Source: Pseudonocardia endophytica (GTDB lineage: Bacteria > Actinomycetota > Actinomycetes > Mycobacteriales > Pseudonocardiaceae). Taken from it: 64,000 nucleotides of DNA. Below, piece after piece: positions 15,774 through 24,546 of the stretch. The DNA lies in NCBI RefSeq assembly GCF_004339565.1, contig NZ_SMFZ01000001.1, positions 1,488,001 to 1,552,000 of the forward strand. The letters are read 5' to 3'. The translations under genes were made by a program, and so were the position numbers. The notes under the pieces were generated by a model that saw only the letters and a program-made list of their open reading frames with translations, had not been told where the DNA came from and made no database searches. Positions within the stretch are counted from its first letter, which is position 1, and every line of letters starts with the position of its first letter.

Positions 15774-16526
15774 GTGTCCGATGCGGACGGAGTCTCGATC
15801 ATCGTGTCCGGGACACCGCTCGTCCTGCGATGCGCCACAGCGGGTCCCGGACCCGACGGGCCGAGGTCCCGGGACACTCGAGCGATGTCGTGCGACGAGT
15901 GCGGGTCACAGATCGACAACACCCTGCATCGCCTCGAGATCGGACGAGGCGTCACGGCCGCGCAGTGGATGTGGGCCCCCGCCGGCGGCGAGCCGGGCCA
16001 TGTTCTGGTCGGCGACGGGTACGTCACCGTCCACCCGGGTCCTCGGCAGGCAGGCGCGCTCGTCCGCGCGAGGCCGAGCGCACTCCCGTTGGCCGGCCGG
16101 TGCGTCCCGGCACTCGTCGTCGGCCCGATCGCCCCCGGCCTCTCCGATCTCGACGGCCTGTTCGCGGAGTTCCGACGCGTGCTGCGACCCCACGGGCTGC
16201 TCTGCGTGCTCGTCCCCGACGGACCGCCTCTCGGTCTGCGCGCCCGAGGACTGCGGGGACGCGTCCGTGCTCACTGGACGCACCGCAGCGTCGTCGAGCA
16301 CCCCGACTGGCTGCTGACCGCCGCAGACTTCGCGGTCATGGGCGACGACCGTGTCGTCTTCCGCAGCGCGCCCCGTCCTCCGGACGCGCGGGCGCACGTC
16401 GACCAGCTCTGTACCGCGGGCCTGCTGCCGCGCACCCTCCCGGACGATCTCCGGGCCGAGCTGGCCGCGAACCGTCACGTCCGTGAGGGGCGGGTGTCGT
16501 TGCGCCGCCTCGTGGCCCGCCGGTGA
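15774..16526 (+). CDS. Methyltransferase-like protein lacking the SAM-binding motif I
   Basis: 250 residues from the GTG at 15774; no good ribosome site is visible, and an in-frame ATG at about 15884 (MSCDECGSQ) is an equally possible start. The middle part (LSDLDGLFAEFRRVLRPHGLLCVLVPD) is the post-motif II/III segment of class I SAM-dependent methyltransferases. Where the GxGxG SAM loop is expected only HVLVGDGYVTV is found. It may therefore be a degenerate or non-catalytic relative. It is divergent from the rrn operon and ends three bases before the convergent PP2C gene stop. No membrane segment or signal peptide. Substrate unknown. Confidence 0.65.
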   Translation: MSDADGVSIIVSGTPLVLRCATAGPGPDGPRSRDTRAMSCDECGSQIDNTLHRLEIGRGVTAAQWMWAPAGGEPGHVLVGDGYVTVHPGPRQAGALVRARPSALPLAGRCVPALVVGPIAPGLSDLDGLFAEFRRVLRPHGLLCVLVPDGPPLGLRARGLRGRVRAHWTHRSVVEHPDWLLTAADFAVMGDDRVVFRSAPRPPDARAHVDQLCTAGLLPRTLPDDLRAELAANRHVREGRVSLRRLVARR

Positions 16527-16529
16527 CCC

Positions 16530-17354
16530 TCAGCCCGGGGTGGTCGCCTCGGCCGCCGCGCCGACGAGGCGGGGGTCGGTGGGCCGCGGCGGCCCCTCGT
16601 CCTCGAGTTCGACGACGTCCGCCACGACCGCGGTGATGTTGTCCGGTCCCCCGCGCTCGTTGGCGGTCTCGATCAATCGAGCGACGACGTCGTCGGGCTC
16701 GCCGGAGCCGACGTGCTCGAGGAGGGCGTCGTCGTCGAGCACGGCGGTCACCCCGTCGGAACAGAGCAGGAAACGGTCCCCCGCCCGGATCTCGATGCGG
16801 TCGAGATCCGGCTCCGGGGGGTGGTCCGTGCTGAGGGCCCGCATGAGGACGGAGCGACGAGGGTGGCTCAGCGCCTCCTCGGGCGTGATCTGACCTTCGT
16901 CGACGAGCTGCTGGACCATCGTGTGGTCGTGGGTCATCTGGGTCAGCACGCCGTCCCGGAGGAGGTATATCCGCGAGTCGCCGATGTGCGCGAGGGCGAG
17001 GTGCTCCCCGCTGAGCAGCAGCGTGACGACGGTCGTCCCCATGCCCCGGGTGTCCGGGTCGTGCGCGGCCCACTGTCCGAGCCGATCCGTCGCGTCGACG
17101 AGCGCGCCACTCATCTCCGCCGCGAGGTCGACGCCGACGAGGTCCTGGGGCAGGCGGGCGTCGAGCTCGGCCAGCGCGGCCACGGTGACCGAGCTGGCTA
17201 TCTCACCATGGGCATGTCCACCCATACCGTCGGCGACGACGAGCATGCGCGATGTCGTCGCACCGGAATCCTGGTTCGACGTCCGGCGCCGGCCCACATC
17301 CGACCCGATCGCGGATCGCAGTCCCAGAACCATGGGAGACAGTATGGAGGCCAC
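16530..17354 (-). CDS. PP2C-family serine/threonine protein phosphatase
   Basis: 274 residues from GTG 17354; an internal ATG at 17333 (MVLGLRSAIGSDVGRRR) resembles the usual family start and is a good alternative. It dephosphorylates phospho-Ser/Thr with two Mn/Mg ions. Motifs in order: NQD (27-29), VVADGMGGH with metal-binding Asp42, GMGTTVV, HIGDSRIYLLRDG, the TxDHTMVQQLVDEGxI flap segment, LLCSDGVT, and GGPDNITAVVADV. Unlike PstP it has no transmembrane anchor, so it acts as a soluble enzyme. The usual pknA/pknB neighbours are absent. The last 25 residues are Pro/Ala-rich and outside the domain. Confidence 0.93.
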   Translation of the reverse strand: MASILSPMVLGLRSAIGSDVGRRRTSNQDSGATTSRMLVVADGMGGHAHGEIASSVTVAALAELDARLPQDLVGVDLAAEMSGALVDATDRLGQWAAHDPDTRGMGTTVVTLLLSGEHLALAHIGDSRIYLLRDGVLTQMTHDHTMVQQLVDEGQITPEEALSHPRRSVLMRALSTDHPPEPDLDRIEIRAGDRFLLCSDGVTAVLDDDALLEHVGSGEPDDVVARLIETANERGGPDNITAVVADVVELEDEGPPRPTDPRLVGAAAEATTPG

Positions 17355-17544
17355 GCTCCGTCAGCACTGCAGGCGAGGCCCTTTCCGGGCGCCGCTCCGC
17401 CGACCGGGCGGCAACGCCCGTGGCGGACCCCGTCCTGACCTGTCGATCTCTGCGCGGCCGCAACCGATCCGCAACGTGACGGCACGTCCTCCCGGCGTGT
17501 TGCGGCCAACCGATACCCTCGTCGCGGCGGTGGATCACCCGAAC

Positions 17545-17620
17545 GCCCTCGTAGCTCAGTGGACAGAGCAGAGGCCTTCTAATCCTCTGGTCGCAGGTTC
17601 GAATCCTGCCGGGGGCACCA
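17545..17620 (+). tRNA. tRNA-Arg (anticodon UCU)
   Basis: A complete 76-base cloverleaf. The acceptor stem GCCCTCG pairs with CGGGGGC. The D-arm is GCTCAGTGG, the anticodon arm GAGGCCTTCTAATCCTC has anticodon TCT, and the T-arm is GCAGGTTCGAATCCTGC. The CCA end is genome-encoded. It reads AGA/AGG codons, which are rare in this GC-rich genome. Confidence 0.96.
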
Positions 17621-17631
17621 GGTCGGACCGG

Positions 17632-17655
17632 GTGCGGCTCCATTCGGAGCCGCAC
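17632..17655 (+). terminator. Stem-loop after tRNA-Arg
   Basis: A perfect 10-bp stem (GTGCGGCTCC / GGAGCCGCAC) with loop ATTC begins 12 bases after the tRNA CCA. It lacks a U-tract. Such stems without U-tracts often serve as terminators in GC-rich actinobacteria. Confidence 0.65.
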
Positions 17656-17960
17656 TCGTGGACCTATCCGTGGAGCTTCCGCGGCGATCCGCTCCACGGA
17701 TGGCGACCAGCCTCGGTCGCACACGCGGAGAGATAGAGGCACTCCCCAGCGGTTCGCGGCGTGTGCGGGTCCACTCAGGACGGGACCCGGTCACCGGGCG
17801 AGGCCCACTTGCGACGACCGTTGCCGGCACATCCTTGCCGTGCGGACCCGATCGTCGTACCGCATCGACGCTCCACGATGGATGTTCGTGCTTGTGGGCG
17901 GTGGAACGCTCGTGTAGTGCTGTGGCACACACTCTCCGAGGCGTCGAACGGGGGTCCCGC
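17656..17960. other. Intergenic region upstream of glutaminase
   Basis: About 305 bp. The frame open upstream of the glutaminase start here has no homology-like content. The region should carry the glsA promoter, but no clear -35/-10 pair stands out. Confidence 0.5.
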
Positions 17961-18971
17961 ATGGATCTGGACGTCGGTGCTGTCGGTCAGGCCGTCAGCA
18001 CCGGTGCGGTGCCGCCCGGCGGGCATATCGACGAACTGCTGTCCAGGGCATACCGGCATGCGGAACGGCATCGCGAGGGCGCGGTCGCCGACTACATCCC
18101 GATCCTCGCCCAGGCCGATCCCGAGGCGTTCGGACTCTGCGTCGCCGATGTCGAGGGCGGGTTGCACGAGCTCGGCGACACTCGCACGGAGTTCTCGATC
18201 CAGTCCATCTCCAAGGTGTTCGTCTACGCGCTGCTGTGCGATGCCTACGGCCACGAGCGCGTCCTCGACGTCGTCGGGGTCAACAACACGGGCCTGGCGT
18301 TCAACTCGGTCGTGGCGATCGAGCTGAACGACGGGCATCCGATGAACCCGATGGTCAACGCCGGGGCGATCGCGACGACGGCGCTGGTGGCCGGCGACAC
18401 CCCGGAACGGAGGTGGACGACGGTGCTCGACGGCCTGTCCCGGTTCGCGGGCCGCGCGCTCGAGGTCGACGACGAGGTGTACCGCTCGGAGTCGGCGACC
18501 AACCACCGCAACCGGGCGATCGCCCAGTTGCTCGGCAGCTACGGCCGCATCGAGGGGGACCCGCTCGCCGTCGTCGACGTGTACACCCGCCAGTGCGCGC
18601 TGCGCGTGGATGCCCGTGACCTCGCCGTCATGGGCGCCACGCTGGCCGACGGCGGGGTGAACCCGCTGACCGGTGAGCGGGTCGTGTCGGCCGATGTGTG
18701 TCGCGACTCGCTGGCGGTCCTGGCGGCCAGCGGACTCTACGAGCGCTCCGGTGAGTGGCTGTTCGAGATCGGCCTGCCCGGCAAGTCCGGGGTCTCCGGC
18801 GGCCTGGTCACCGTCGCGCCCGGCAAGGCCGGGATCGGGGCGTACGCGCCACGGCTGGACCCGGCGGGCAACAGCGTACGCGGCCAGATCGCCACCGCGT
18901 ACCTGTCCCGGGCCCTCGGGCTCAACGTCTTCGCATCGGATCCCCACGTCAGCGAGGAACGGAATCCATGA
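17961..18971 (+). CDS. glsA: Glutaminase (serine-dependent beta-lactamase-like family)
   Basis: 336 residues. Start ATG at 17961, preceded by a GGGGG tract about seven bases upstream; the open frame before it has no domain. It hydrolyses glutamine to glutamate and ammonia in the cytoplasm. The catalytic Ser-x-x-Lys is in SIQSISK (Ser82 and Lys85). Other family blocks are GLAFNSVVAIE, HPMNPMVNAGAI, ESATNHRNRAIA and the GKSGVSGGLV loop, and the length covers the full domain. It lacks the C-terminal STAS or ankyrin domains of some relatives. Its stop overlaps the start of the MFS gene (ATGA), so the two are translationally coupled and probably work on the same metabolite. Confidence 0.95.
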   Translation: MDLDVGAVGQAVSTGAVPPGGHIDELLSRAYRHAERHREGAVADYIPILAQADPEAFGLCVADVEGGLHELGDTRTEFSIQSISKVFVYALLCDAYGHERVLDVVGVNNTGLAFNSVVAIELNDGHPMNPMVNAGAIATTALVAGDTPERRWTTVLDGLSRFAGRALEVDDEVYRSESATNHRNRAIAQLLGSYGRIEGDPLAVVDVYTRQCALRVDARDLAVMGATLADGGVNPLTGERVVSADVCRDSLAVLAASGLYERSGEWLFEIGLPGKSGVSGGLVTVAPGKAGIGAYAPRLDPAGNSVRGQIATAYLSRALGLNVFASDPHVSEERNP

Positions 18972-20608
18972 CCGAGACGACGACCCCGACCGAGACCCGG
19001 GTGTCCTGGGTACCGATGATCGGCCTGTTCCTCGCCCAGATCCTCATGTCCTACAACGTGTCCGCCCTGCCGGTTTCGCTGGGAGGGATGGTCGACGACT
19101 TCGGGGTCCCCCCGACCGACGTCAGTACCGCGATCGTCACGTACGGGCTCGTGGTCGCCGCGCTGGTCATGGTCGGCGCGAAGATCGGCCAGCGGGTCGG
19201 CTGGGTCATCGTGTTCCGCGTCGTCGTCGCCGTGTTCGCGATCTCCGCCTTGACGATGATCCTCTCCCCGTCCGTGGGCTGGGTGATCCTCGCCCAGGCA
19301 CTCGCCGGCGCGTCCGCGGCGATCATCGTGCCCTCGCTCGTCGCGCTCATCGCGGAGAACTACCACGGTGCGCAGCAGGCCACGGCCATCGGATCCCTCG
19401 GCTCCGCCCGGGCTCTCGCCGGGGTGAGCGCGTTCCTAATCGGCGGCACGCTCGCGACCTACGTGGGCTGGCGGCAGGTCTTCGTCGTCGTGCTCGTCCT
19501 CGCCGTCGCCGTGTTCGCCCTCAGCTTCCGGCTGCGCTCGGACAAGGGCAACCCGGACATCGAGATCGACGTCGCCGCGGCGGTCCTCATCGGCGCCGCG
19601 ATCGTGCTGCTGACCCTCGGTGTCAACAACCTCAACGACTGGGGGCTGCTGCGCGCCGAGCCGGACGCGCCGTTCTCGATCGCGGGAGTGTCCCCCGCGC
19701 CGATCATGCTCGTGCTCGGTGTGGTCGTCGCGCAGCTGTTCTTCCTGTGGACCCGGCGCCGGACGGACGCGGGCAAGGTGCCACTGGTGAGCCTGTCGGT
19801 GTTCGGCTCCTCGCGCGAGCGGGCCGCCGTCTACGCCATGTTCATCGTCGTCGGGCTCGAGGCGGCGCTCAACTTCACCGTGCCGCTCTACATCCAGATC
19901 GTGCAGGGACGCACCGCGTTCGACACCTCGCTGGCGATGCTGCCGTTCAACCTGACCGTGTTCGTCACCGCGCTGTTGGTGGTGCGCTTCTACGGCCGGT
20001 TCACCCCGCGCACCATCGGCATGGTCGCGTTCGGGCTCACCACCATCGCCCTGGTCTGGCTGTCCCTGGTGGTGTCCAACAACTGGGAGACCCTCCCGAC
20101 CATTCTGGGGCTGTTCGTGTTCGGGGTCGGGCAGGGCGCGCTCGTCACCCTCGTGTTCAACGTCCTGGTCACCGCGTCGCCGAAGGAACTGGCCGGTGAT
20201 GTCGGCTCGGTCCGCGGCACCGTCCAGAACCTTGCCTCCGCCGTCGGCACCGCTGTCGCGGGCGCACTGCTGGTCGGCATCCTGACCGCGAACATCACCA
20301 CCGCACTGGCCGGCAACGTCGAGCTCCCACCCGAGCTCGCCGCCCAGGTCGACCTCGACAACACCAACTTCGTCAGCAACGACCAGCTGCGGACCGTCCT
20401 GGAGGGCACCGACGCCACTCCCACCCAGGTCGACGCCGCAGTCGCGCTCAACGAGGACGCGCGGCTGCGCGCGCTGCGCCTCGGGCTGCTCGTGCTGGCC
20501 GGCGTCAGCGCACTGGCCATCGTCCCCGCGGGCCGGCTCCCCCACTACCTACCCGGCGAAGTCCCCGAATCCGTCGCGACCGGCGCCCCGCCCGCCGAGA
20601 CCAGCTGA
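18968..20608 (+). CDS. MFS transporter, 14-TM type, coupled to glutaminase
   Basis: 546 residues, start ATG 18968 inside the glutaminase stop (ATGA), with AGGAACGGA upstream. It is an inner-membrane protein with about 14 hydrophobic segments, as in the DHA2 branch of the major facilitator superfamily. The first motif-A-like loop is degenerate (AKIGQRVGWVIVFR). A hydrophilic extracytoplasmic insertion near residues 440-490 (VELPPELAAQVDLDNTNFV) precedes the last segments. Substrate cannot be told from sequence. The coupling to glutaminase suggests transport of glutamine, glutamate or a related amino compound; this is an inference from context only. Confidence 0.88.
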   Translation: MTETTTPTETRVSWVPMIGLFLAQILMSYNVSALPVSLGGMVDDFGVPPTDVSTAIVTYGLVVAALVMVGAKIGQRVGWVIVFRVVVAVFAISALTMILSPSVGWVILAQALAGASAAIIVPSLVALIAENYHGAQQATAIGSLGSARALAGVSAFLIGGTLATYVGWRQVFVVVLVLAVAVFALSFRLRSDKGNPDIEIDVAAAVLIGAAIVLLTLGVNNLNDWGLLRAEPDAPFSIAGVSPAPIMLVLGVVVAQLFFLWTRRRTDAGKVPLVSLSVFGSSRERAAVYAMFIVVGLEAALNFTVPLYIQIVQGRTAFDTSLAMLPFNLTVFVTALLVVRFYGRFTPRTIGMVAFGLTTIALVWLSLVVSNNWETLPTILGLFVFGVGQGALVTLVFNVLVTASPKELAGDVGSVRGTVQNLASAVGTAVAGALLVGILTANITTALAGNVELPPELAAQVDLDNTNFVSNDQLRTVLEGTDATPTQVDAAVALNEDARLRALRLGLLVLAGVSALAIVPAGRLPHYLPGEVPESVATGAPPAETS

Positions 20609-20643
20609 CGCCGCACCGGCGCGGGAGTCGTGTTCCGTCCACC

Positions 20644-21690
20644 TCACGATGTCGCCGCGCCGAGGACGACGTCCGCGTTCCGCTGGCTCCCGTCCCGCTC
20701 GACAGCGAGCCCCACCGCCTCCCCAGGGGACCGCGTGATCGTCAGCGAGGACAGCTGGTCGACGCTCTGCGCCGGAGCACCGTCGACGGCGGTGATGACG
20801 TCACCGGGCCGGATCCCGGCCCGGTCGGACGGCCCGTTCGGCGTGGTGGCCGCGACGAACAGGCCCGCCGCGACACCGGCCTGGTCCGCGGCCGACGGTG
20901 GGATCGGCGTCACCTGGATCCCGAACGTGGCATGCGTGACCCGACCGGTGGCGATGATCTCGTCGGCGATCGTTCGCGCGAAGTCGAACGGGATGGCGAA
21001 CCCCAGTCCGACACTTCCGGTCGACCCCGGCGCGGTCGCACCCGCGGTCGGGACCCCCACGATCCGGCCGTCACAGTCGACGAGCGCGCCGCCGCTGTTA
21101 CCCGGGTTGATCGCCGCGTCGGTCTGGAGCGCGGAGACGAGCAGGGCCGACCGACCGCCGTCACCGGGGACCTGAACGGTGCGGTCCTGAGCGCTGACGA
21201 TGCCGCTGGTCACGGTGCCGGACAGGCCCAGTGGCGCACCGAGCGCCACCACCGGGTCGCCCACCCCCACCCCGGCACTGGAACCGAACTCGATGACGGC
21301 CAGCGGGCGTGGCGGCACGACGCGCAGCACAGCGAGATCCGTGAGCGGGTCACGACCGACGATCGTCGCCGGGACAGCCTCTCCGTCGGAGAACAGAACC
21401 TGCACCGTGCCGCCGTTCGCCGCCGGGGAGATGACGTGGTTGTTGGTCAGGATGTGCCCGTCCGCGCGCACGACCTCGCCGGAACCGGTGCCGCTGCCAC
21501 CACGGCCCGCGGCGCTGATCGTCACGACGGACGGCAGCACCGCATCCGCGACCGCGTCGACCCGGCAGGCCGACACCGACGGCGAGAGCCACAGCGCGGT
21601 GGCCGCGCCCACCGCGGCGGCGAGCACCAGCGCCCCCACCGCAGCACCCCACCGCAGCCATCGGGGACCCGACCGCTCGCCCGGTTCCAT
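20644..21690 (-). CDS. HtrA/DegP-type membrane-anchored serine protease with PDZ domain
   Basis: 348 residues. ATG at 21690 with GGGAG eight bases upstream. A single N-terminal membrane anchor (about residues 13-36, WGAAVGALVLAAAVGAA) places the protease outside the membrane. The trypsin-like domain has His85 (LTNNHVI), Asp118 (PLTDLAVLRV) and Ser199 (INPGNSGGAL). One PDZ domain covers about residues 255-345 (GIRPGDVITAVDGAPAQSVDQL). This is the layout of actinobacterial HtrA/PepD proteins, which degrade or sense misfolded envelope proteins. It is divergent from the downstream permease, with 262 bp between. Convergent with the glutaminase-MFS pair. Confidence 0.94.
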   Translation of the reverse strand: MEPGERSGPRWLRWGAAVGALVLAAAVGAATALWLSPSVSACRVDAVADAVLPSVVTISAAGRGGSGTGSGEVVRADGHILTNNHVISPAANGGTVQVLFSDGEAVPATIVGRDPLTDLAVLRVVPPRPLAVIEFGSSAGVGVGDPVVALGAPLGLSGTVTSGIVSAQDRTVQVPGDGGRSALLVSALQTDAAINPGNSGGALVDCDGRIVGVPTAGATAPGSTGSVGLGFAIPFDFARTIADEIIATGRVTHATFGIQVTPIPPSAADQAGVAAGLFVAATTPNGPSDRAGIRPGDVITAVDGAPAQSVDQLSSLTITRSPGEAVGLAVERDGSQRNADVVLGAATS

Positions 21691-21952
21691 GCGCACCACT
21701 CCCGATGTGACCGACCGCCGTCGCCGAATTCTAGGGCCGCCGAACAAGGAATCGGCCCCCCCTGACGCCCCCGGCCCGCCCGATCTCGGTGCCGTCCCGA
21801 CACGCTGTGGGTGGCACCGATGGTCGGCGCCGAACAAGCCTGATCGGGAGGTCGGATCTCCGTCTCGGGCCGCTACGCTCCACCCGCAGCGACGGGCGGC
21901 GACGTCACCGGAGCCATCCGGCCGGTCGTCCCGTCGCGCGAAGGGGACGACG

Positions 21953-23092
21953 GTGGGATCGATGGATGTGCGGTTGCCGCGCAGCGTGACCGTCTTCGTC
22001 GTCCTCGGCGGAATGGTCATCACCGTGCTGGGCCTGCAGTTGCTGGCGTGGCTGGTGGTTCCGGCCGTGTTCGCGCTCGTGATCGTGATTCTCGTGCATC
22101 CCGTCCACGAGGCTCTGGTCCGGCGGCGAGTACCGACCGCCGTTGCGCTGCTCGCCCTGCTGCTCGCGATCTACGGCGTGATCCTCGGCCTGGTCGCGAT
22201 CGTCGTCTACGCGATGGCCCGCCTCGCGACGGTGCTGCCGTCCTACGCGGAACCGGCCGTGCGGATGGTCCAGGACCTCGCCGGCCGGCTCGGCGAGCTC
22301 GGCATAGGCTCGGAGCCGATCCGCGATCTCTACCGCGAGGTCGACCTGCTGACGCTGGCGAGCTGGCTGACCGCCCGGATACCGTCGGTGGCAGGCCTCG
22401 TCGCGGCCTTGGTACTGGTCTACAGCCTGCTGCTGTTCATGGGCATCGAATCCACCCAGATCCGGCACCGCTCGGCCGCTCTGATGAGCGACCATCCCCG
22501 GCTGGCCGGCGCGCTGCGGGGGTTCGTCGCGGGCACCCGCCGCTACATCGCGATCACCGGGGGATTCGCGCTCGTCGTCGGCGCGCTGGACGCGGTGTTC
22601 CTCCTGATCATGGGGATTCCACTCGCGGTGCTGTGGGGGGTCCTCGCCGCCGCGTGCAACTTCGTTCCCTACGTGGGCTTCCTCATCGGACTCGCGCCTC
22701 CTGCACTGCTGGCCCTGCTCACCCAGGGCTGGCAGAGCATGCTGGTCGTGGTCGTCGTGTACTTCGTCCTGAACTCGATCATCACGACAATCATCCCGGC
22801 GAAGGTCGTCGGTGACGCGGTCGGCATGTCGATGACCGTGACGATGGCCTCGGTCGCGTTCTGGTCCTGGGTGCTCGGCCCGCTCGGTGCCGTGCTCGCC
22901 ATCCCGCTCAGCCTGCTGGTCAAGGCGGTCTTCGTCGACGGAGTGCCGTCCGCCCGATGGCTGGCCGGGTTCGTCGACTCCGCCGGCCGAGGCTCCGGCG
23001 TGACCGACCAGCCAGAGCCCGTACCGGTGCCGGAGCCGGAGCCGGGGCCGGAGCCGCTTCCGGAACCGACCGGTCAGAACGAGTCGAGCTGA
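21953..23092 (+). CDS. AI-2E family transporter (PerM-type permease)
   Basis: About 379 residues. Start GTG at 21953 with AAGGGG six bases upstream; ATG at 21962 is the alternative. It is an inner-membrane protein with roughly eight hydrophobic segments and the typical central block: IGGFALVVG-type region, IPLAVLWGVLAAACNFVPYV, then VVGDAVGMSMTVT and FWSWVLGPLGAVLAIPLSLL. Members export autoinducer-2 or act as ion/H+ antiporters; the substrate here is unknown. The last 30 residues form a Pro-Glu tail (PEPVPVPEPEPGPEPLPEP). Its 3' end overlaps the convergent amidohydrolase gene by 19 bp. Confidence 0.9.
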   Translation: MGSMDVRLPRSVTVFVVLGGMVITVLGLQLLAWLVVPAVFALVIVILVHPVHEALVRRRVPTAVALLALLLAIYGVILGLVAIVVYAMARLATVLPSYAEPAVRMVQDLAGRLGELGIGSEPIRDLYREVDLLTLASWLTARIPSVAGLVAALVLVYSLLLFMGIESTQIRHRSAALMSDHPRLAGALRGFVAGTRRYIAITGGFALVVGALDAVFLLIMGIPLAVLWGVLAAACNFVPYVGFLIGLAPPALLALLTQGWQSMLVVVVVYFVLNSIITTIIPAKVVGDAVGMSMTVTMASVAFWSWVLGPLGAVLAIPLSLLVKAVFVDGVPSARWLAGFVDSAGRGSGVTDQPEPVPVPEPEPGPEPLPEPTGQNESS

Positions 23093-24393
23093 GCGTCGAT
23101 GTCCTCGAACCGCTCGACGGTCGGGCGGTCGATGACCGTTCCCCGTGCGACCACCATGACCGGATCGACGTAGGCCCGGAAACCGTCCAACGGGTTCGCG
23201 TCGACGACGACCAGGTCGGCGGACTTCCCGGCCTCGATGGATCCGGTCACCCCGTCCACACCGATGATCCCGGCGTTGGTCCGCGTCGCCGAGTTCAGCA
23301 CGCGAGCGGTCGTCATCCCGCCGTAGCGGACGAGCAGATCCATCTCGCGCCACACGTTGTAGTGAGTGACGTAGGTGAGCGCGGAGTCGGTGCCCATCCC
23401 GATGGTGATCCCGTTGTCCAGCGCGTCGCGGATCCCCTGCACCATCTCGTCCGCGATCATCTCGGCGTTGGCGCGCACGACGTCGTCGGCACCTGTCGTC
23501 TCCTGGTCGAGCTTGACCAGAGGAAGGCACGCCTGCAGCGTCGGCACGAGCGCGGACCAACCCCGCAGAGAGCGGGGATTGGCGCGGAACAGCTCGATGA
23601 TCTCCGGGGTCATCGCGGCGCCGTGCTCGATGGTGTCGACGCCGGCGCGCAGCGAGGCAAGGATCCCGGCCGCGCTCTGAGCGTGCGCGGCGACCGGGAT
23701 GCCGGCGTTGTGCGCCTCCTCGCAGATCCCGGTCATCTCGGCCTCGGTCATCTCCGGTCGGCCCGCGTAGCCCACGGCGCGAGCGTCGGTGACGCCGGCG
23801 GTCGCCGAGATCTTGATCGCCTTCACCCCGCGCTGGATGTTGGCGCGGGCGTTGCGGCGCGCGTCCCATGGTGAGTCGCTGGTCAGTGCGATCTGTGGCG
23901 CACCGTGCCCGCCGGTGATCGCCAGCAGCGGCCCGGACGCCAGCACACGAGGCCCGACGTACCGTCCGGCGTCGATCTCTGCGGCGACGTCGACGACCTC
24001 GTAGCCGGTGTCGCCGACGCTGCGCAGCGTCGTGACCCCCGCGTACAGCTGAGTGCGGACGTTCTCCCTGGTACGCCGCTTGAACACCATCCTGCCGACC
24101 GGGCTACGACCGACCGCGACCACGACGCCGCTCAGCCGTTCGTTCACCAGGATCTTCGGGAGGGGACGACCGTCCGAGAACAGATGTGCGTGGGCGTTGA
24201 TCAGACCGGGAGTGACGAACCGTCCAGCTGTATCGATCCGCCGGTAACCGGCCGGTACCTCGGTGTCCGCCGTCGGACCGACGGCCTCGATCACACCGTC
24301 CCTACCCACGACGACGGTGCTGTCCGGCAAGGTGGAGCCGTCGGCGTCACCCGTGACGATCGTGGCGCCGGTCAGGGCGAATGCATCGGGCAC
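23074..24393 (-). CDS. Metal-dependent amidohydrolase (imidazolonepropionase-like)
   Basis: 439 residues from the GTG at 24393, with AAGGAG seven bases upstream; the GTG just before it (24396) is also possible. Cytoplasmic TIM-barrel hydrolase. Metal ligands in order: His68 and His70 (NAHAHLF), the bridging-Lys position GVKAIKISA, His in PVAAHAQS, His in DTIEHG, and Asp in GMGTDSALT. The C-terminal composite beta domain ends in SADLVVVDANPL. Members cleave Xaa-Pro dipeptides, imidazolone-type rings or other amides; the substrate is not predictable. The 3' end overlaps the permease gene on the other strand by 19 bp. Confidence 0.9.
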   Translation of the reverse strand: MPDAFALTGATIVTGDADGSTLPDSTVVVGRDGVIEAVGPTADTEVPAGYRRIDTAGRFVTPGLINAHAHLFSDGRPLPKILVNERLSGVVVAVGRSPVGRMVFKRRTRENVRTQLYAGVTTLRSVGDTGYEVVDVAAEIDAGRYVGPRVLASGPLLAITGGHGAPQIALTSDSPWDARRNARANIQRGVKAIKISATAGVTDARAVGYAGRPEMTEAEMTGICEEAHNAGIPVAAHAQSAAGILASLRAGVDTIEHGAAMTPEIIELFRANPRSLRGWSALVPTLQACLPLVKLDQETTGADDVVRANAEMIADEMVQGIRDALDNGITIGMGTDSALTYVTHYNVWREMDLLVRYGGMTTARVLNSATRTNAGIIGVDGVTGSIEAGKSADLVVVDANPLDGFRAYVDPVMVVARGTVIDRPTVERFEDIDAQLDSF

Positions 24394-24546
24394 CACAGCG
24401 CTCCTTCTCCTCACGGGGCAACGCACCACCGTACTGACACCCACGACGGAGCGACCGTCCGACCGGCCCGCGCTCGCCGAGTGGGTCCGGTGGGAGTGAG
24501 GGATTGCCTCGTAGCGAGCGGACCTCGCCGTGCGAGCGGTGGTAGG

